From Cruorifilaria tuberocauda (Eukaryota > Nematoda > Chromadorea > Rhabditida > Onchocercidae): 64,000 bases of DNA. Shown one piece after another: positions 12,660 through 27,600 of the stretch. Where the stretch lies: the NCBI GenBank assembly GCA_013365365.1, contig JABVXU010000269.1, forward strand, positions 1 to 64,000. Reading direction: 5' to 3'. A program made the position numbers and the translations under genes. The notes under the pieces were generated by a model. The model saw nothing but the letters and a program-made list of their open reading frames with translations. It ran no database searches and had not been told where the DNA came from. Position 1 is the stretch's first letter. Every line of letters begins with the position of its first letter.

Positions 12660-15600
12660 GTAAGTTTTCGAAGATCGAATTTATTAATTAACATAACTTT
12701 AAATCTATTTACATCGAACTAGGATTGTAAAACTTTTCGATATTATCAAATTTCAGTTTGCATAAAATTTCCAGTGCTTATTGAAGCTTAAATTTCGATA
12801 ATTCAGATAAAAGATTTTTTTTTGCAGTCAAGTTTATCATGATTTGCTACGTTCTGAGGAAGAATTTGTTAATGAGTTACGAACAGTTATTGATACATAC
12901 GTAAAAGTATTGGATGATCCGGATATTCCGGATGAGGTGAAAGCGAAAAAAGATGAACTGATAATGAATCTCAAGCAACTTCATAATTTCCATGCAAAGT
13001 ATGTTATGCATTACTAAATATTATTAAAAATGATTAAATATTTTTCGAAAATTTTCAATTTACAAAATTCTTTAAAAACTCTTGAATTCACGAAATTAAA
13101 AAATTTATAAAGTGGATTATATGGGCGAAAAAGTGCACAAATAGCGCAAATATCCCAATTTTATTCTCACTTTTTAATTTCCATCAGATCTCAATTTAAA
13201 ATTTCAGCATTATGCTGAAAGGTTTACAGTACTATTCGGATGATCCGAATAAGGTAGGTCAAACGTTTACGCGACTATCACGGGATTTCGATTTACACAT
13301 TCAATTTCATCATAATTTACCGCACGTAAAGGAATTGCTAAAGGAAAAAGCAATCACCGATTTTCTTCAGGTATGTAACCAATAACAGGTGTGATATTTA
13401 AAGTATTTCGTTAGCGAATATGCCCATTCCTTATTGTGCTTGCAAAATTTCTTTATATCAAAAAATGCCAAAAGAAATGTGTTCAAAGTTTAGTAATGAA
13501 TTTCCTGATTCCTATCACCTGTTCAGAAATTATGATCACTAATTTGCATGAATTTATTTTTATTATCATTTATCATTTTTTAATCATCTCCTTAATTCCT
13601 TATCACTCTCTCATATCTTCCATTACTTTAATCAGAATTTAATCAACTCTTTGCATCAATTCATTCAGCAAATTTAGCATTTAAAATTGGAAATGGAAAA
13701 GAAAAATATAAATTTCACATAATCGTAATTAATTTCCTCAGAGATAAACTATTCCCACTTTGATAATCTTGCAAAATCAGTGCTTATCATCTTTTGATAA
13801 TATTCATGCGAAGGATTTAATCAGCTAATTACTGTCTTCATCCTATTCGACCATATTTAACAAATTTTTTCACAATTTAATTATTGTTTACTTTAAATCT
13901 TTCTGCCTCTAATTTTTCCTTAATTAAATGGCTAATATAGAATGTTAAAAACTACACATAGTGAAAACATTTCAATTTTAAGCTTTTGAATGAAGGAAAT
14001 ATTTGAAGTGAATTTGAAAACTTTTTATTAATTTCTTTTTTTCATTTAAATCTAAACTTTCAGCTTTAATTAAATATACGAGTGATATTATAAATATTTC
14101 AAAAAAATGCTTTCAAAATCTTAGGCTAAAGCTTAATGCTTATTTCATTTAAGAATTAATTCGTTAAATTTATAATAAACTGCAATTTTAAAAGTAAGAA
14201 ATTTAGTATATTGTTTCGTTTACTTTAATTTACTTTTTTCACTACAATTACTTCAGTCTTTTTACTTTAATTTTTAATTCAACTTACTTCAAGACTTCAA
14301 TTATCTGAAATTAAATATTTAATATATTATATTATTTTACTTCAATTTTCTAATCATTTCTTTGATAATATCCTGAAATTAAATATAACCAAACGAACAA
14401 AAATGAAAGCAATAAACGAATTTTTTCATTCATTCTTTTTTCTCTTTGAAATTAAAAAAAAACTTTTCCTTCTTCTTTTTCCTTCGCCTTTTTTCTCTTC
14501 TTTCTCTTCAATTTTTTTTAAAATTAAATTTAATTAAATTCAAATTCTTCGACAAAAAACTTTTATAGTAATAGAAAAGCTCGTTGAATATTAAAATTAA
14601 TTTTTACACTTTTTCAAATTTCTCATTCATCTTATTTATTGCTATTAGTTGCTGTCTAAAATTTCAATAAATTTGAAGTTTGATCTCATCATTTGAAAAT
14701 TCTGTAATATGAGAAAATCAATGAGTGAGAATGCTGTAAACATGTTGAAATTGTGAAAATTTTGTTAAACTTTCGATTAGACAATAATATTAAGCTACTT
14801 GTATATTACAAAGAGAATTTAAGAATTATCACATTTCCATTGATTAAATTTGAATTTAAAAAATTTTTTAATATTTAATTTTTATATATTTAATAAAATA
14901 AAATATTAATAAAATAAACTGATAAAAATTGAATTAATAAATTAATAAAAATCAAATAAAAAAAATTAAATTAATAAAATATTTCATTTTGATTATAAAT
15001 CAATTACTTCTATTGAGTTTATATTATATTTGAGTACTATCTTCTTAAAATACTTATTAAAATATTTTAATAAATATTTCATCTTAATTACTAATCAATT
15101 ACTTATATTAAATAAGTTTATATTATACTAAAGTATTTTCTTGTTAAATATCAAATTTCTGAACTTGTTAAAATATTTAATAAATTAAATATTTAATTAT
15201 AATTACGACTAATGAATTACTTGTATTAAGTAAGTTTATATTGTATTAAAGTATTTTCCTAGTGAATATCAAACTTCTGAATAATTTTAATCACTTTATC
15301 TTGAATTTAAATTAAAAAAATTCTTCTGCAGTGCATTTTATGAATACTGCAATATTTCTTCAATTTTATCATTCATATCAAAATTTTGAAACTGTTCTTA
15401 CAAAATTCTTAGATCCGGAAAATTGAGAAAGCAAAATAAGTTAAGTTTTTCACAAATGACATAATCTAGAATTTTTTGTCAAAAAATTGGGAAACAAAAT
15501 TTCATTTTTTCAAAGAAATTTTAATTGAACTTTATCTTTTCTATAAAATTCCCGAGATTTCTTTTAAAAAAACTTAAAAGGAGAATAATAATATTAGAGA

Positions 15601-18600
15601 ATAATAATATTTCCCTTGTCTAAAACGAATTTCTTGCTCTGTTTTTAACAATTTTATTTATTTGCAAATACTACCATTCTTTCCATTTCTATTTCATAAA
15701 TTTAAAAAGTTTACAAAATTTGTTCAATCAATATTTCAATAATATTATTAAAATTTATATTCGAACGCACTGTGTCTCTTACATTTGAATTTGAATTCAG
15801 GATCTCTAATTGTAAATTTTCATAGTTTTAATTTGATCGCAGAATTTTAACTTTTAATTTATAATTTTTATTCCAAATAAATAAAATTCATTTCTTTTCA
15901 AATATTCATTTGAAAGTTTGAATTGGAAATAAGTTATTTAACTTTAATTTTTACTTACATTACTTAAAGTTTCATATGATTGCTATAACAGTTTGAGGAT
16001 TTTCTTTGCTTATTTCAATCAAAATCATAACTTTGAATATTTCGGAAAATTAAATATTAATTTTCTATGATAAAATTTTATCAATTCAGTTCAACTCTTC
16101 CTCTTCCATTTATTTCTTATCAATACTATTTCATTCCTTTAAAAAATTTTCAAGAAACATTTCTGTATGTAAGTAATAATTTCATAATATAATTAATTTT
16201 AAAATTAAAAAAATTTTTTTTAAACTTTTCAAGTCTTAACATACAACGATATACTTTTTTGTATACTGATATTATTGGTATGATATAATATGATAAGATA
16301 TCCTGATATACTATTAATATACTAATATACTTTTTCGTAACTCACGAAGAGATCAGAGTTTTTTTATTGAAAAATTCAAGGGAGTAGTAATAGTAACATA
16401 AGTAAGTAGTGGATGTAAGTTAGGAAATCATTCAATGTCCTTAAAAAAGTATTATTGATCGGTCAGTCTGGAACGTTTGCTTGATAAGTTCATTCAAGTG
16501 ACCTTTTAAACATACAGTTTACTAATTTTTATAATAACTACTAATTACTATTGTTACTTAATACTACCATCTCCATCCCGGGTAACAGCAATGTGAGAGA
16601 AAAGCGATCATCTGAAATAAGCCTAATGAAAAGTAACCAGTGGTCGGTCATTCGAAGCAGCCTCGACAGGAAAGTATAATTTTTTGATAAAGTCAAAGTA
16701 CTTTATTTTAATCAATAAATATCCTAATTACTCTATCTTTATTACATCTTTAAAAAGTGTGGAAAACAATTCACGAGCTAATTTAAAATTACTTAATTAA
16801 CCTCATTTTGCACTTTCCGCCATGAATTCATAAAAATAGAAAAAATTAGTCAAGAATTTTATTTTCACTTATTAAAATAGTTTTCACTGTAAATTTCGGT
16901 TTTTAAAAATTCTTTACAATTTCTTTTCCGGAAGTTTGATAAGGATAATTAGGGTAACTGGAAGCGATTTACTCCAGTAGTATTAAAAATTAAAATTTAA
17001 TTTGATTAAATACTGATCATCGCGTGAAATATTCATACTTTCATTTTTTTAATTCAATTAACGATCGGAAAGTTTTATTTCCTTTATTTCCAACTTTTCA
17101 TTTTTGTTTTTAACGAAATTAATTTCAAGAATCGTTTCCTTAATTCAATCATTGCTAAATTTTAAAAATCGTTCATTTTGCTCCATAATTTCATGATTCT
17201 AATTTCTTCATAATAATAAACTTTACAGTTTTATGAATAGTAAACTTTACCGTTCTATTGAAAATACTATTACTCACAATTAGTTTGTGATTTTTATTTT
17301 GAATTTCTCAAAAAAATCGTTTAAATTTGTATTTCCTCTAAAATTATTTCATAAATTTAACAGAATTGGTAAATAAAAAAATTATTGAACATTAAAATAT
17401 TCTATCATTTAATTATTATTATTTCAATTTTCATAATTTCAATAAAATAAATGTTAAATAAAATTTAACAGTGCAAAAATTGCAAATACTTTTAGCTTTT
17501 CAGTTAAATTTCGATAAAAATTTGTACTTTGAGAAGCCTTAGGAAAGCGAAGAGAAAAGTTAGAAATGAATCAATGAAATTTTCGAAAAGATTTTAAGTA
17601 AAAAAATTGCCAAAGTAATAAATTAGAATAAAAAACAAACCCATTTGAAATGAGTGTAAAGTTAAAAATTTTTTTTTTATAGCTAATATCTTTTCCTTGA
17701 TTTTTTTAATTTTAGGAAAAATTGTAATGCTGAAATTTTACTTAAATCTTTTCTATTTAGCTTATCAACGACACAAATATCTTCGTGAAATTGATAATTA
17801 TCATAAATTTGACAATTTGGTTATACAAATACTTTTTTAAATTTGATAATTTGATAATATTATCTTTATAAAACATCTTGTCCATTGAAAATTAAAAATA
17901 TTCCATTGATTACTTGTCTTTTGTTTTGTTTTTTTCTTTGAAATTATTTCTTCAAAATTCAATAGCCTTAGGCGCAAATATCACAGTGAGTCATTCATTG
18001 CCAAATGAACTTTCTTATTCGATGAATCATTTAAGATTTTAAACTTTATTATTTTTCAAACGAAGCAATTTTGCTTGCAATAAATTACAAATGATTAATT
18101 AATTATAAGATATGATAAAAGAGTGTTAATTTATCTTCAAGTTTCGTTTCCATGACTCATCTCATCTTCCAATTTATTTTTATTTAAATTTTTTAAATGA
18201 TTTTTAGGAATATACTTAAAAGTACTTAAAATCATATAAACACATTTAGGATTTGAGTAATAAAGTAGAAGCTGGGGCAAAAACATTCGAAGAACACCTG
18301 CAAAATGTTGCTGATCGTATCGTTCAGTATCAGAATTACTTTAAGGTATTCAAACATTCAACTTGATAAACTAAAAACAAATTTTAACGAACGATTAAAA
18401 TCATTTTAATTTATCTTTTTTTTTTAATTCTTATATTTTGATTATACAAAATGCTAAATGCTTTTGCATTAATTTGTAATTAATCGAAGTTTACCTGAAA
18501 AAGTTTTTTTTTTATTAATTTTATTTCATTTCAAAAATTTCAATTTGACAATTAATTATCATTTTTTTATCAAAATACACTTCAATTCAATCTCACTTCG

Positions 18601-21600
18601 TTTAAAATTATCATATCACTAATCGAATTTTACTTATAATTTACATTAAGTAAGTACTTGAGGAATTCGTCAAATATGCTTCACGTGCTAAACTTAATAC
18701 AAAGACAATGCAAAAAGCACTTGAATTGATGATGTCAGTAACGCAACGTGCAACTGATATGGTACATATCAGAAGTATTGAACAGTATCCAGGTGATCTG
18801 AGTAAACTTGGACAACTTTACCGACATGTTAGTTAATTGTTTATAAAGTGTGACAAAAGTACGAGTAGTTAATTAAAGTATTTTAATGAAATTACGGAAA
18901 TCTACGTAAGTAACATTTCATGTAATTTCATGTGAAATCGAAATTCATTTTTAATTTCTTCCATATTAAAACTGAAATTTTAAAATTATTGCAAAATCTG
19001 ATGTTTCCTATATTTCGAAATTTAAATTTAATTTAATTAATTTAGATAAATTTTAATGATCAATTTTCAAGAAAATTCTTTTAATAACACAAATTAATTA
19101 AAACATAATTTTTTTGTTTTAATTATTACGAAACAAAAGTTACAAACTTTTCATAATATTGACAGAAATACTTTACTTGTGTTGGAAATGATTTAGGTAA
19201 TTTATGCTAAATTTTAAACTTTCAAAATTTCAAATGAGCATTTCCTCTAATATATACGCATATCATTCTTGCTTGATAAATCTACTCCAAAACGAAATTT
19301 AACGTTGAAATTTAAATTCCTTTATTAAGGATTAAATTTTAGGATTTATTTTTGGTTTGGGAAGGTGAGGAAGAACCAATTGAACGTTACGTGTTTCTCT
19401 TCAAAAACAAATTAATGTTTACGGATAAAGATAACAGGAACGACGTGCCAACGTACAAGCATTACGCTACGATACGTGTAAAAACTTTATGCTATAATAC
19501 ATTTCTGATATATTTGAGAATTAAATACTGAAAAACTTCATTACAGTTTAAAATTTAAAATTACAGTATTATTCACAAACGAATCGATTAATTCAATTGA
19601 TTGTTAAATTGAATTAATAATTAAATTATTAATAATTAAATTAATTAATTAACATATATAATTGTGCTATATTAATACAGCTTGACAAATATACAATACG
19701 AATTTCGGAAACAGAACCGAACATTTTCGAGCTTAAACCTAAAGAATCAGGACTTCCGGAATTTCGAATTCGTGCAAAAGATATTCAATCGATGGAATTT
19801 ATTCAACAAGCCTGGTTAAAAGATATCAATGAAATGAAAGAAAATAATGGTATGTTCCTTTTTTTTTTTATAATAATTTTTTTTTAATTTTATTTCATTT
19901 TGAAAAATTACAAAAAACAATTTAACAATTAATTATCATTTTCATCAAAATACACTTAGCAAAATCATCTTCACACAGTGAAAAAATCATGATCAATAAC
20001 AAAAGATAATGATCAATCAATATAAATTGATCAGTAGCAAAGAAATCAATATATTAAATACCTCTTTAAATACCTTATCCTTTTTCCTTTACTTTAAATA
20101 CCTTTAATTACCTTAGTTAAATACCTTATTGAAGCAGGAAAAAGAAGATTTAAAATTTAAATTAATATCAAATTTCAACAAATCATGCTTTCAAATCTGA
20201 ATACTTGTTCTTCGAACTGTAATAAACTTTGGGCAAAAAAAGAAATTTCAATTTTTTAAGAAAAATAAACAAAAAATTGTTATGTAAAAAAAAATAGCAA
20301 ATCGAAAAGCAAATCGTTTTTACAGTCTGTTAGCTTTTTTTTCCGCCTTTAAACAAGAAAAATGAACTTATTTCAAATTTGAGATTTGATAACTTTCGAG
20401 AATTCCCCTTTCACCCCAAGTAATTTCTGAAGTTGCAGCTGTTCCTTCCTAGCTTAAGCTAAATCTCTCGTCTCTTCCTCCTCTCCTTACACAATTAATT
20501 CCACAATTTGCTGTTAAACTGATCTGATCAACTGATCCAACATTCTCTCTTCAAATCACTCTTCTCAAATACTCTTGCGTGGGTTGTAAAATGTTTCCAC
20601 CTCTTACTTTCATTTCTATTTCTCTTTCTCTTTCTATAAAAGAGAAAAAAAGCGAGAAAAAAAACAAAAAAAGAAAGAAAGAAGGAAAAAGATGAATGAT
20701 GATATCGAATAACTTGATAATATTGATAAGAGTTAGAGAAGAAATATTTTTGAACTTTGTTATTTATAACAAACAAAAAATTCTCTTCATTCTCTTCCAA
20801 CAGGAAAGTAATTCAACGTTAGAAATTCATTCTCTTCAAAACTCTCTTTCTCCAAACTTCTCGTGCTATTTCATTAAGTCTATTTAGCTATTTGATAAGT
20901 AAGCTAACAGGTACTTGAAATGAACGAACTTTAAGCTATCTCTATTTCTTCAAATTCTATCCATCCATCCATTCATCCATCTATTTCTTCTGTCTATCTT
21001 ATCTTACAGAACTATCGATAATCATCGTCATCAATAAATAACAATTTATCGTTTAGCATGTTAGCTAAAGTTTAAGCAATCCTTTCCTTCAATCTTTCAG
21101 TTTCACATTCAGAGGATATTATTCGCTCTCGACCATCGACCCGACCCTATTGTACCCATCCTTTTTATGTCCCATCTTGGAATTACTTTGCAATTCATAC
21201 GTTAATAAGAGAAAAAAGAGAGGAAAAAAAAGAAAGACGTGAATTTGATCTTGGCTTATTTTGTAATCATGCAAATTTCCTCTTTCATAGCATACAAATA
21301 TGAAATATAGAGGAATTTCAAATTGAAGCTTTTAAAATTGCTTCTTTTACTTCCTCAATATTCAATCTGATAAATTATTTGAATGCTATTATTAAAGTCA
21401 TTTTTTGACTTTATCAGTATTACTTCTTATTGCGGGTATTGAAGAATTATAAGCTTCATATAAGCTGCTAACATTTGAAGCTTATCGTATTTGAGATTTA
21501 AATTCAATAGCACTTGAAATAACTTAAATATGGTAATTCGCTGTTTGTATATAATTGAATTAACTGATGCCGATGATGGTGGTTTGGAATTGGTGGATCC

Positions 21601-24600
21601 ATCATGGTGTAAGTATCTTTTTTTTTTTTTTTTAAATTTCTTTTTATAAAAAAATTAAAAAAATAACAGAGCAAGATATTATGGACGTGGAAACAATCAG
21701 TGAATTAGATGTAACGATGAGTGATGCTCGATCGGAATTCAGCGAATATTCTACAATTTCCAGAAGCTTGTTTGGTATGATTGATGGCAAAATAACAATT
21801 TCGATTTCAACAAATGAAGAAATTGAAATTGAATTTTAAATTTCATATAAATTTAATAACTTATTCATTGAATTTTATTTGTATATCTTCCGATATCTTC
21901 AACCTGTAATTTTTACTTATTTTTAAAATTTTCTAAAATATTTGCTTTTAGGTCCCGAAGAAGGACCACCACGAAAGAAAATTAAATCACCACCAATTAT
22001 ATCACCAACTGCTTCAACAACCAGTTTATATAGTGGTGGTAGCAGCTCAATCGATTGGAGTTAGCATTTTTTTCCTTTTTGACTTTAGATTTTTTTAAGA
22101 TAGTTAAATTTAGAATTTAAATTTGGAATATTTTAATTAAAAATGTGTATTACATTAGCATTTAGCATTTCTTAAGGATTAAAATGTATTTTCTGCAAAA
22201 AGATAATTTAGTAATTTTTTTTCTGATAAATTCCATAATTTAAAATTTAAATTTATCTTTATCAAAGAAAATTACCTTATTTTTATCAGAAAAAATTTAT
22301 ACAGATTTAAAATTTGATCTAATAAAAATTAATTTTTTGTCAATTTTCAGCAACAACGGGTACCACTCTTGATATGCAAGGTACACGTGTTACCAGGACA
22401 CAATATGGCTTTAGGACACTGCAAGAATCATCAGCAAAAATGTGCCTTAAAGTCACTGGCTATCCATTACCTGAAATTTCTTGGTATTTACTTTTTTCTC
22501 TTAATGTAATAAAATCATTTCAATCTTTACTGATCTGTTTTATTTATTATTTATTTTAACAAAGAATTCTGAATCCCGATTGAATCCCTGATTGCCAGAA
22601 AGCAATTTCTAATCTAAGCGTACAACGTATCATTGATCGATTTTTAGTTGGAAGTCTAAAAATCGATCGGTATTTCAGGTATAAAGATGATCAAATGTTG
22701 CGTGAAGATGAAAGGCATACATTTTATTCGGATGAAGATGGCTTTTTTGCTTTAACCATAGATCCGGTACAGGTTGAAGATACCGGACGGTATACATGTA
22801 TGGCAACTAATGAATACGGACAAGCATCAACATCAGCATTCTTCAAGGTGCTCAAAGGTAATTACTTTTTCTCAATCTTTTTTTTGACTATTAACAATTT
22901 AACTTTTCTAAAAGTATTGTTAAAAATCATTTGATGTATTTACAAAAATAACTGTAAAACAACGCAATATTGATTTTTTGTATAATCATCGAAATTACGC
23001 TTATTACTTCAAACAACGATTCATTAGTCAAATATTGAAGTGATGAATTCGTCTTGTGATGAGTAATAGAATTCCAAATTGAATATCAAATTGCGAATTG
23101 TATTTCTAACTTTATATATTTGTTTTACTCTCATAGATAAGTATGTTTTCCGAAGGATATGCTGAAGTATGCAATGATTTTCAAACTTTTTTTTTTAAAT
23201 TTTTGCAAATCTACGATGAGATGAAATGAGAAAAAACATAAGAAATATTCCATTAAATTTTTCATTAATTTTAAATTTGAATTAAAGAATGAGAAGTAAA
23301 TATAGAATTTATACAATGTTTGTTTTGAAAAAACAATAAAATGAAAATTGAAAAATTACTCGATACTTCGAAAAATTGAAAAGTCACTATATAATTCATT
23401 TTTAATTGTAATTTTTGTTTAATTTTAGAACGCGGAAAGGTATCTCTTTACGTTAAAGTGTTTGTTTACATAAAGGTTAAAAGAATGTTAAATTGAAAAA
23501 TGGAATAATTAAGTAATTTGATAAATTAAAAAGTATTCCAAGGAGGAAGCTAGAGTAATTTTAATGGAATAATTTTTCAGTTGAAAAAGAGGCAGCACCA
23601 CCAGCATTTACAACAATGCTGCAAGATCAAGAAGTGAAAGAGGGTGAAATGGTATCCTTTGAATGTGAGGTAAACAATTAGCTTAAATTTTAATAATACT
23701 ATCCTGTTACTATTACGATATTCAAAGTCTTAATTTCATCTTAATTTCAAAAATTTTTAAACAAAAGTTTCCTTCACTTCAAGTAAATAAATCCTTCCGT
23801 TTAGCTAAGACGTAAATAAATTAATAATTTCAAATATGTTTACTGAATAAAAGTAAATCATAATAATCAAGGTGGAGGGATGGCCTGAACCAGAATTGGT
23901 TTGGCTGGTCGATGATCAACCACTACGACCGTCGCACGATTTCAAATTAGAATACGATGGACAGAATGCTAAATTAGAGATTCGTGATGCTCAACCGGAA
24001 GATACCGGGATTTATTCAGTACGAATCAAGAATGAATATGGTACAGCTGAATCAAAAGCAAGATTAACGGTGGAACCGGATCCGGACAAGAATTATATTG
24101 CGCCAGAATTTCAGGTTCTTTTCCGATTGCAATAATTTTTCGAGCTAAGAGCTAAACAATCATTGTTGTTATGATATATAGGCGCATAATAGATAATACT
24201 TGAAAATTTTATAATTAATCATTTTTCTGTTTTATTTTGACTGATAGCATTTTACGAATTTTTTTTCTCAAATTTCAAATGGTTACGTAATCTTTTCATG
24301 TAAGGTAAAAAATGAAAAAAGAATAGTTTCGGATTTTACAGTAATTATTATGAAATTTTTACAGGCAGTAATTGAAGATACGGAATGTAATGAAGGTGAT
24401 ACGGTTAAATTTAAAGCAGTTCTTACCGGTGACCCTACTCCAGACGTACGTCTTACCGTTTTGTTTTCTATTAGTTCATGAAGACAATATATTTGTTGAA
24501 TTTGTATACTTTCCCATGATTCACTAAATATAAATATGAAAATTTAATCATAAAGCTTTCAAAGTAAAATATATATAAAATCAATCTGAGGAATTTTTAT

Positions 24601-27600
24601 AGTTATTTAAAATTTTGAAACTTTTTCAAATCATAGTTTTAAGTTTTTGTAGAACACAATTTCATTTCCTATTATTTGTCATATTCTAAAATAACTATGA
24701 AATTATATTAGGTAATTTGGATGATCAACGGTGTACCATTATCCGAATCGGATAAGATCAAATTTATCAGTGAAGATGGAATTTGTATCCTAACAATTAC
24801 CGATGTTTCTAGACATTTTGATGGCACTGTCACGTGTCAAGTAAGCTATCACTGATAAAAATTTTCCGTGTTTAAGTAAAAGTGACGTCGTGAACTTTTT
24901 TGAATTCGGGATTGATTCACTGACAAAGAATTTGTTTGAGTTAAGTGAATACAGTCAGTTGTGTGAGAATTGAACTCTCTGCTGATCGTAGAGGTCAACG
25001 TCAATGATAGTAAAAGCAATTAGCTAAGAAAGGTTATCTTGTCTCAGAACTTACCTAACTTAAGAAGGGTAATCTTATCGTTTCTGAGAGGATACCACTC
25101 TTCTCCAATCATAAAAAGATGGAGTAGAAAGAAAGTTTTAGAAACGGTAAACCGATATAGCATAAAGATTAAAGGTCACTGGATATATGAATTGATTGAA
25201 GAATTGAAATGAGAATTGTGTAAATAGTAAATCCCGTTAAATCCGTTAAAGATGATGATAATGAAATTAAGCTTCAGTCATCCCTTGAAGATGATAATGA
25301 GATAAACAGGTGAAGTGAGGATGAACTGAAATAGAACAAAGCGTAGGATATGCTTCATACATCTGCACGGATTTAACATTTCCTTCTATGTGATTTCAGT
25401 TTTTCCTGACAAATGATACTAAATTACAAGAAATTGAAAAATACGTAGAAGTGAAAAATGAAAGATTGGGGAAAATTTTTGAATTTTGATAAATATTACG
25501 TAATTACGTAAGTAAGAATACGTATGAATTACGTAAGAATTGCAAGTTAGAATCTCACAAAAATTTGTTCAGGGAATTAATCGACTTGGCGTACAAAATT
25601 GTGATGCGCAATTGAAAGTGCGAGTACCGCCAGCTGCGCCACATTTTGAACGTCCGCTTGAGGATAAAATCACGAAGGAGGGTCAAAAAATTATCCTAGA
25701 AACGGAAATTAGCGGTTTTCCGGATCCAAATGTATCATTTATGATTAAAGGAAAACCGGTTAGTTATTTTCTTTTCATACAATTTCCTATCAGATCGGTT
25801 AGGAATGGAATTTGCTATCAGTTTAGATAGTATAAATATGTTTTTATTTTAAATTTTTGCAAGATTCTGATTATTGATTAGAATGATCAAGTCATACTGA
25901 AAATATTGATTTTTCTACAGATTGTATCCGGTGAAAATGGTATTGAAATAATTGATAGAGGCAATGGATGCTATCGAATTGAAATTTCAAAAGCTGATAT
26001 TGAATTGCATGATGGTGAAATTGTTTGTACTGCAATCAATGATCATGGACAAGCGGAAAGTAGAGGACATATTATTGTGGAATCTGCTGATAAAGATTCA
26101 CTCTCTGCTCCTGCTTTTATCAAGGATATTGAAGATCAGGTGATACAATTAGTTCTAATTTAATATATAAATTATTTTTTTGGGTAAATTAAAAACAGCA
26201 AAAGTTAAAAAATTTGGTTGTGAGGTTTTTTTTTAATTTAAAAATATTTTCAAAATGTTTATTTACAGACAGTTAAACAAGGCGAAATGGCCGTTTTCGA
26301 AACATCCGTTCGTGGAAGTCCAAATCCAGAAGTTTCATGGTTTATCAATGGTCAAAAGATTGATAAGACAACACCTGGAATACAGATTGAAACACTCTCA
26401 GTTACTGATCACAAGCTTATCGTTGATTCAGCACAGCATGCTGGAACTATTTTATGCAGGTTATTTTCATCTTTTTTAAATTTAAACTATAAATATCATT
26501 TAATTAACTAATTAATTAATTAATTACAGAATGCAGTAAATGATATTTGAAGTTTTCCAATTAAACAAAGAGTATTAGGCAATGTGATAAGTCAAATTGA
26601 AAAAGCTTTCGATAAGGATGCAGTAATGAAATTAAAGCAAAACTCTATAGAGAGGATAGATCCGGTATCTAAAGTATTAATTGGACTCTTAGTATTGGCG
26701 GATTACCAAAAGAACGTAGAATTGAGATATTCGGTCCCGCGAGTTCCAGTAAAACAACTCTTACTTTCTATTTATAATTACAGAAAAGTTAAATTTCAGA
26801 GCAGAAAATTCCATTGGTCGTTATGAAACAAAAGCAAAACTGACTGTAATTTCTGGTGAAAAGAAAAAACGTCCGCCGGAATTTATTGAAAAATTATCGG
26901 ATATAAATACTATTGAGGGATCGAATGTGGTTTTTGAGGTTCAGATTGAAGCTGAACCGATGGCTTCTTTGAAATGGTTCCTGAATGGAAAAGAGTTAAC
27001 CGAATCAGATGTATGGTTTTTTTTATTAATTAGCTTATCATTTTTATTTTTACAAAATAAATAGGTTAACAAATTTGATAAATAATATTTACGGTTATTT
27101 TCAAAGTAAAACCATAATTTTTTAGCATATCAAAATTCGTGAATTTGACGGTAGCTGGAAAATGGAAATCAATAAAGTAGCAATTGAAGAAAGTGGTACC
27201 ATTCGTTGTGTAGCACAGAATTCCGAAGGTAGCGCGGAATCATCGGCATATTTGACGGTTAACAAGAAACCGTTTGCACCACAATTCGAAGAACGTCCAA
27301 AAAATGTTACCGTTGAACAGGGACAAGATGCTCAATTCCAAGCTCATGCAATTGCAATACCTGAACCTAGCTATCAATGGTTTATTGGTGGTCGAAAAAT
27401 TACAGAAAATACGGCTGGTACCAAAGTTGAAACTATTAATGGTGTTTCAACACTTACACTTGATACTAAAATTTTCGATTCTTCTACCGTTTCTGTGACA
27501 GCTACAAATTCCATAGGTATTTTATTTTTCTTACAAAAACAAATTTCTTTCCTTACACTTTAAATTTTCCGAAGAATTTAATTATTTCATAATCATTATA

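Larger units (their letters stand above)
12828..18827 (+). other. unc-89: unc-89 exons 5-8: DH (RhoGEF) domain
   Basis: Exons 12828-12998, 13208-13370, 18250-18345 and 18663-18827, residues ~157-356. The DH fold starts at [16 protein letters not shown], the typical conserved region 1. It continues through YVKVLDDP and [16 protein letters not shown], then [20 protein letters not shown] and the C-terminal helix with [14 protein letters not shown] domains catalyse GDP release from Rho-family GTPases; C. elegans UNC-89 is reported to act on RHO-1 (recalled). Exon 8 uses an acceptor ending TTGAG. The domain is split by a 4.9 kb intron. The paired PH domain follows directly, as in other Dbl-family exchange factors. 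Confidence 0.92.

Noticed and set aside
21543..21612. Possible extra unc-89 exon ([16 protein letters not shown]) ending at a perfect GTAAGT
   Set aside because: There is no acceptor at its left end, and joining it to exon 11 in its natural frame creates a TAG stop; exons 10 and 11 join perfectly without it.
26584..26826. Plus-strand open frame read as an extra Ig exon of unc-89
   Set aside because: The sequence is RecA-like, not Ig, and exon 21 joins exon 22 in phase across it.
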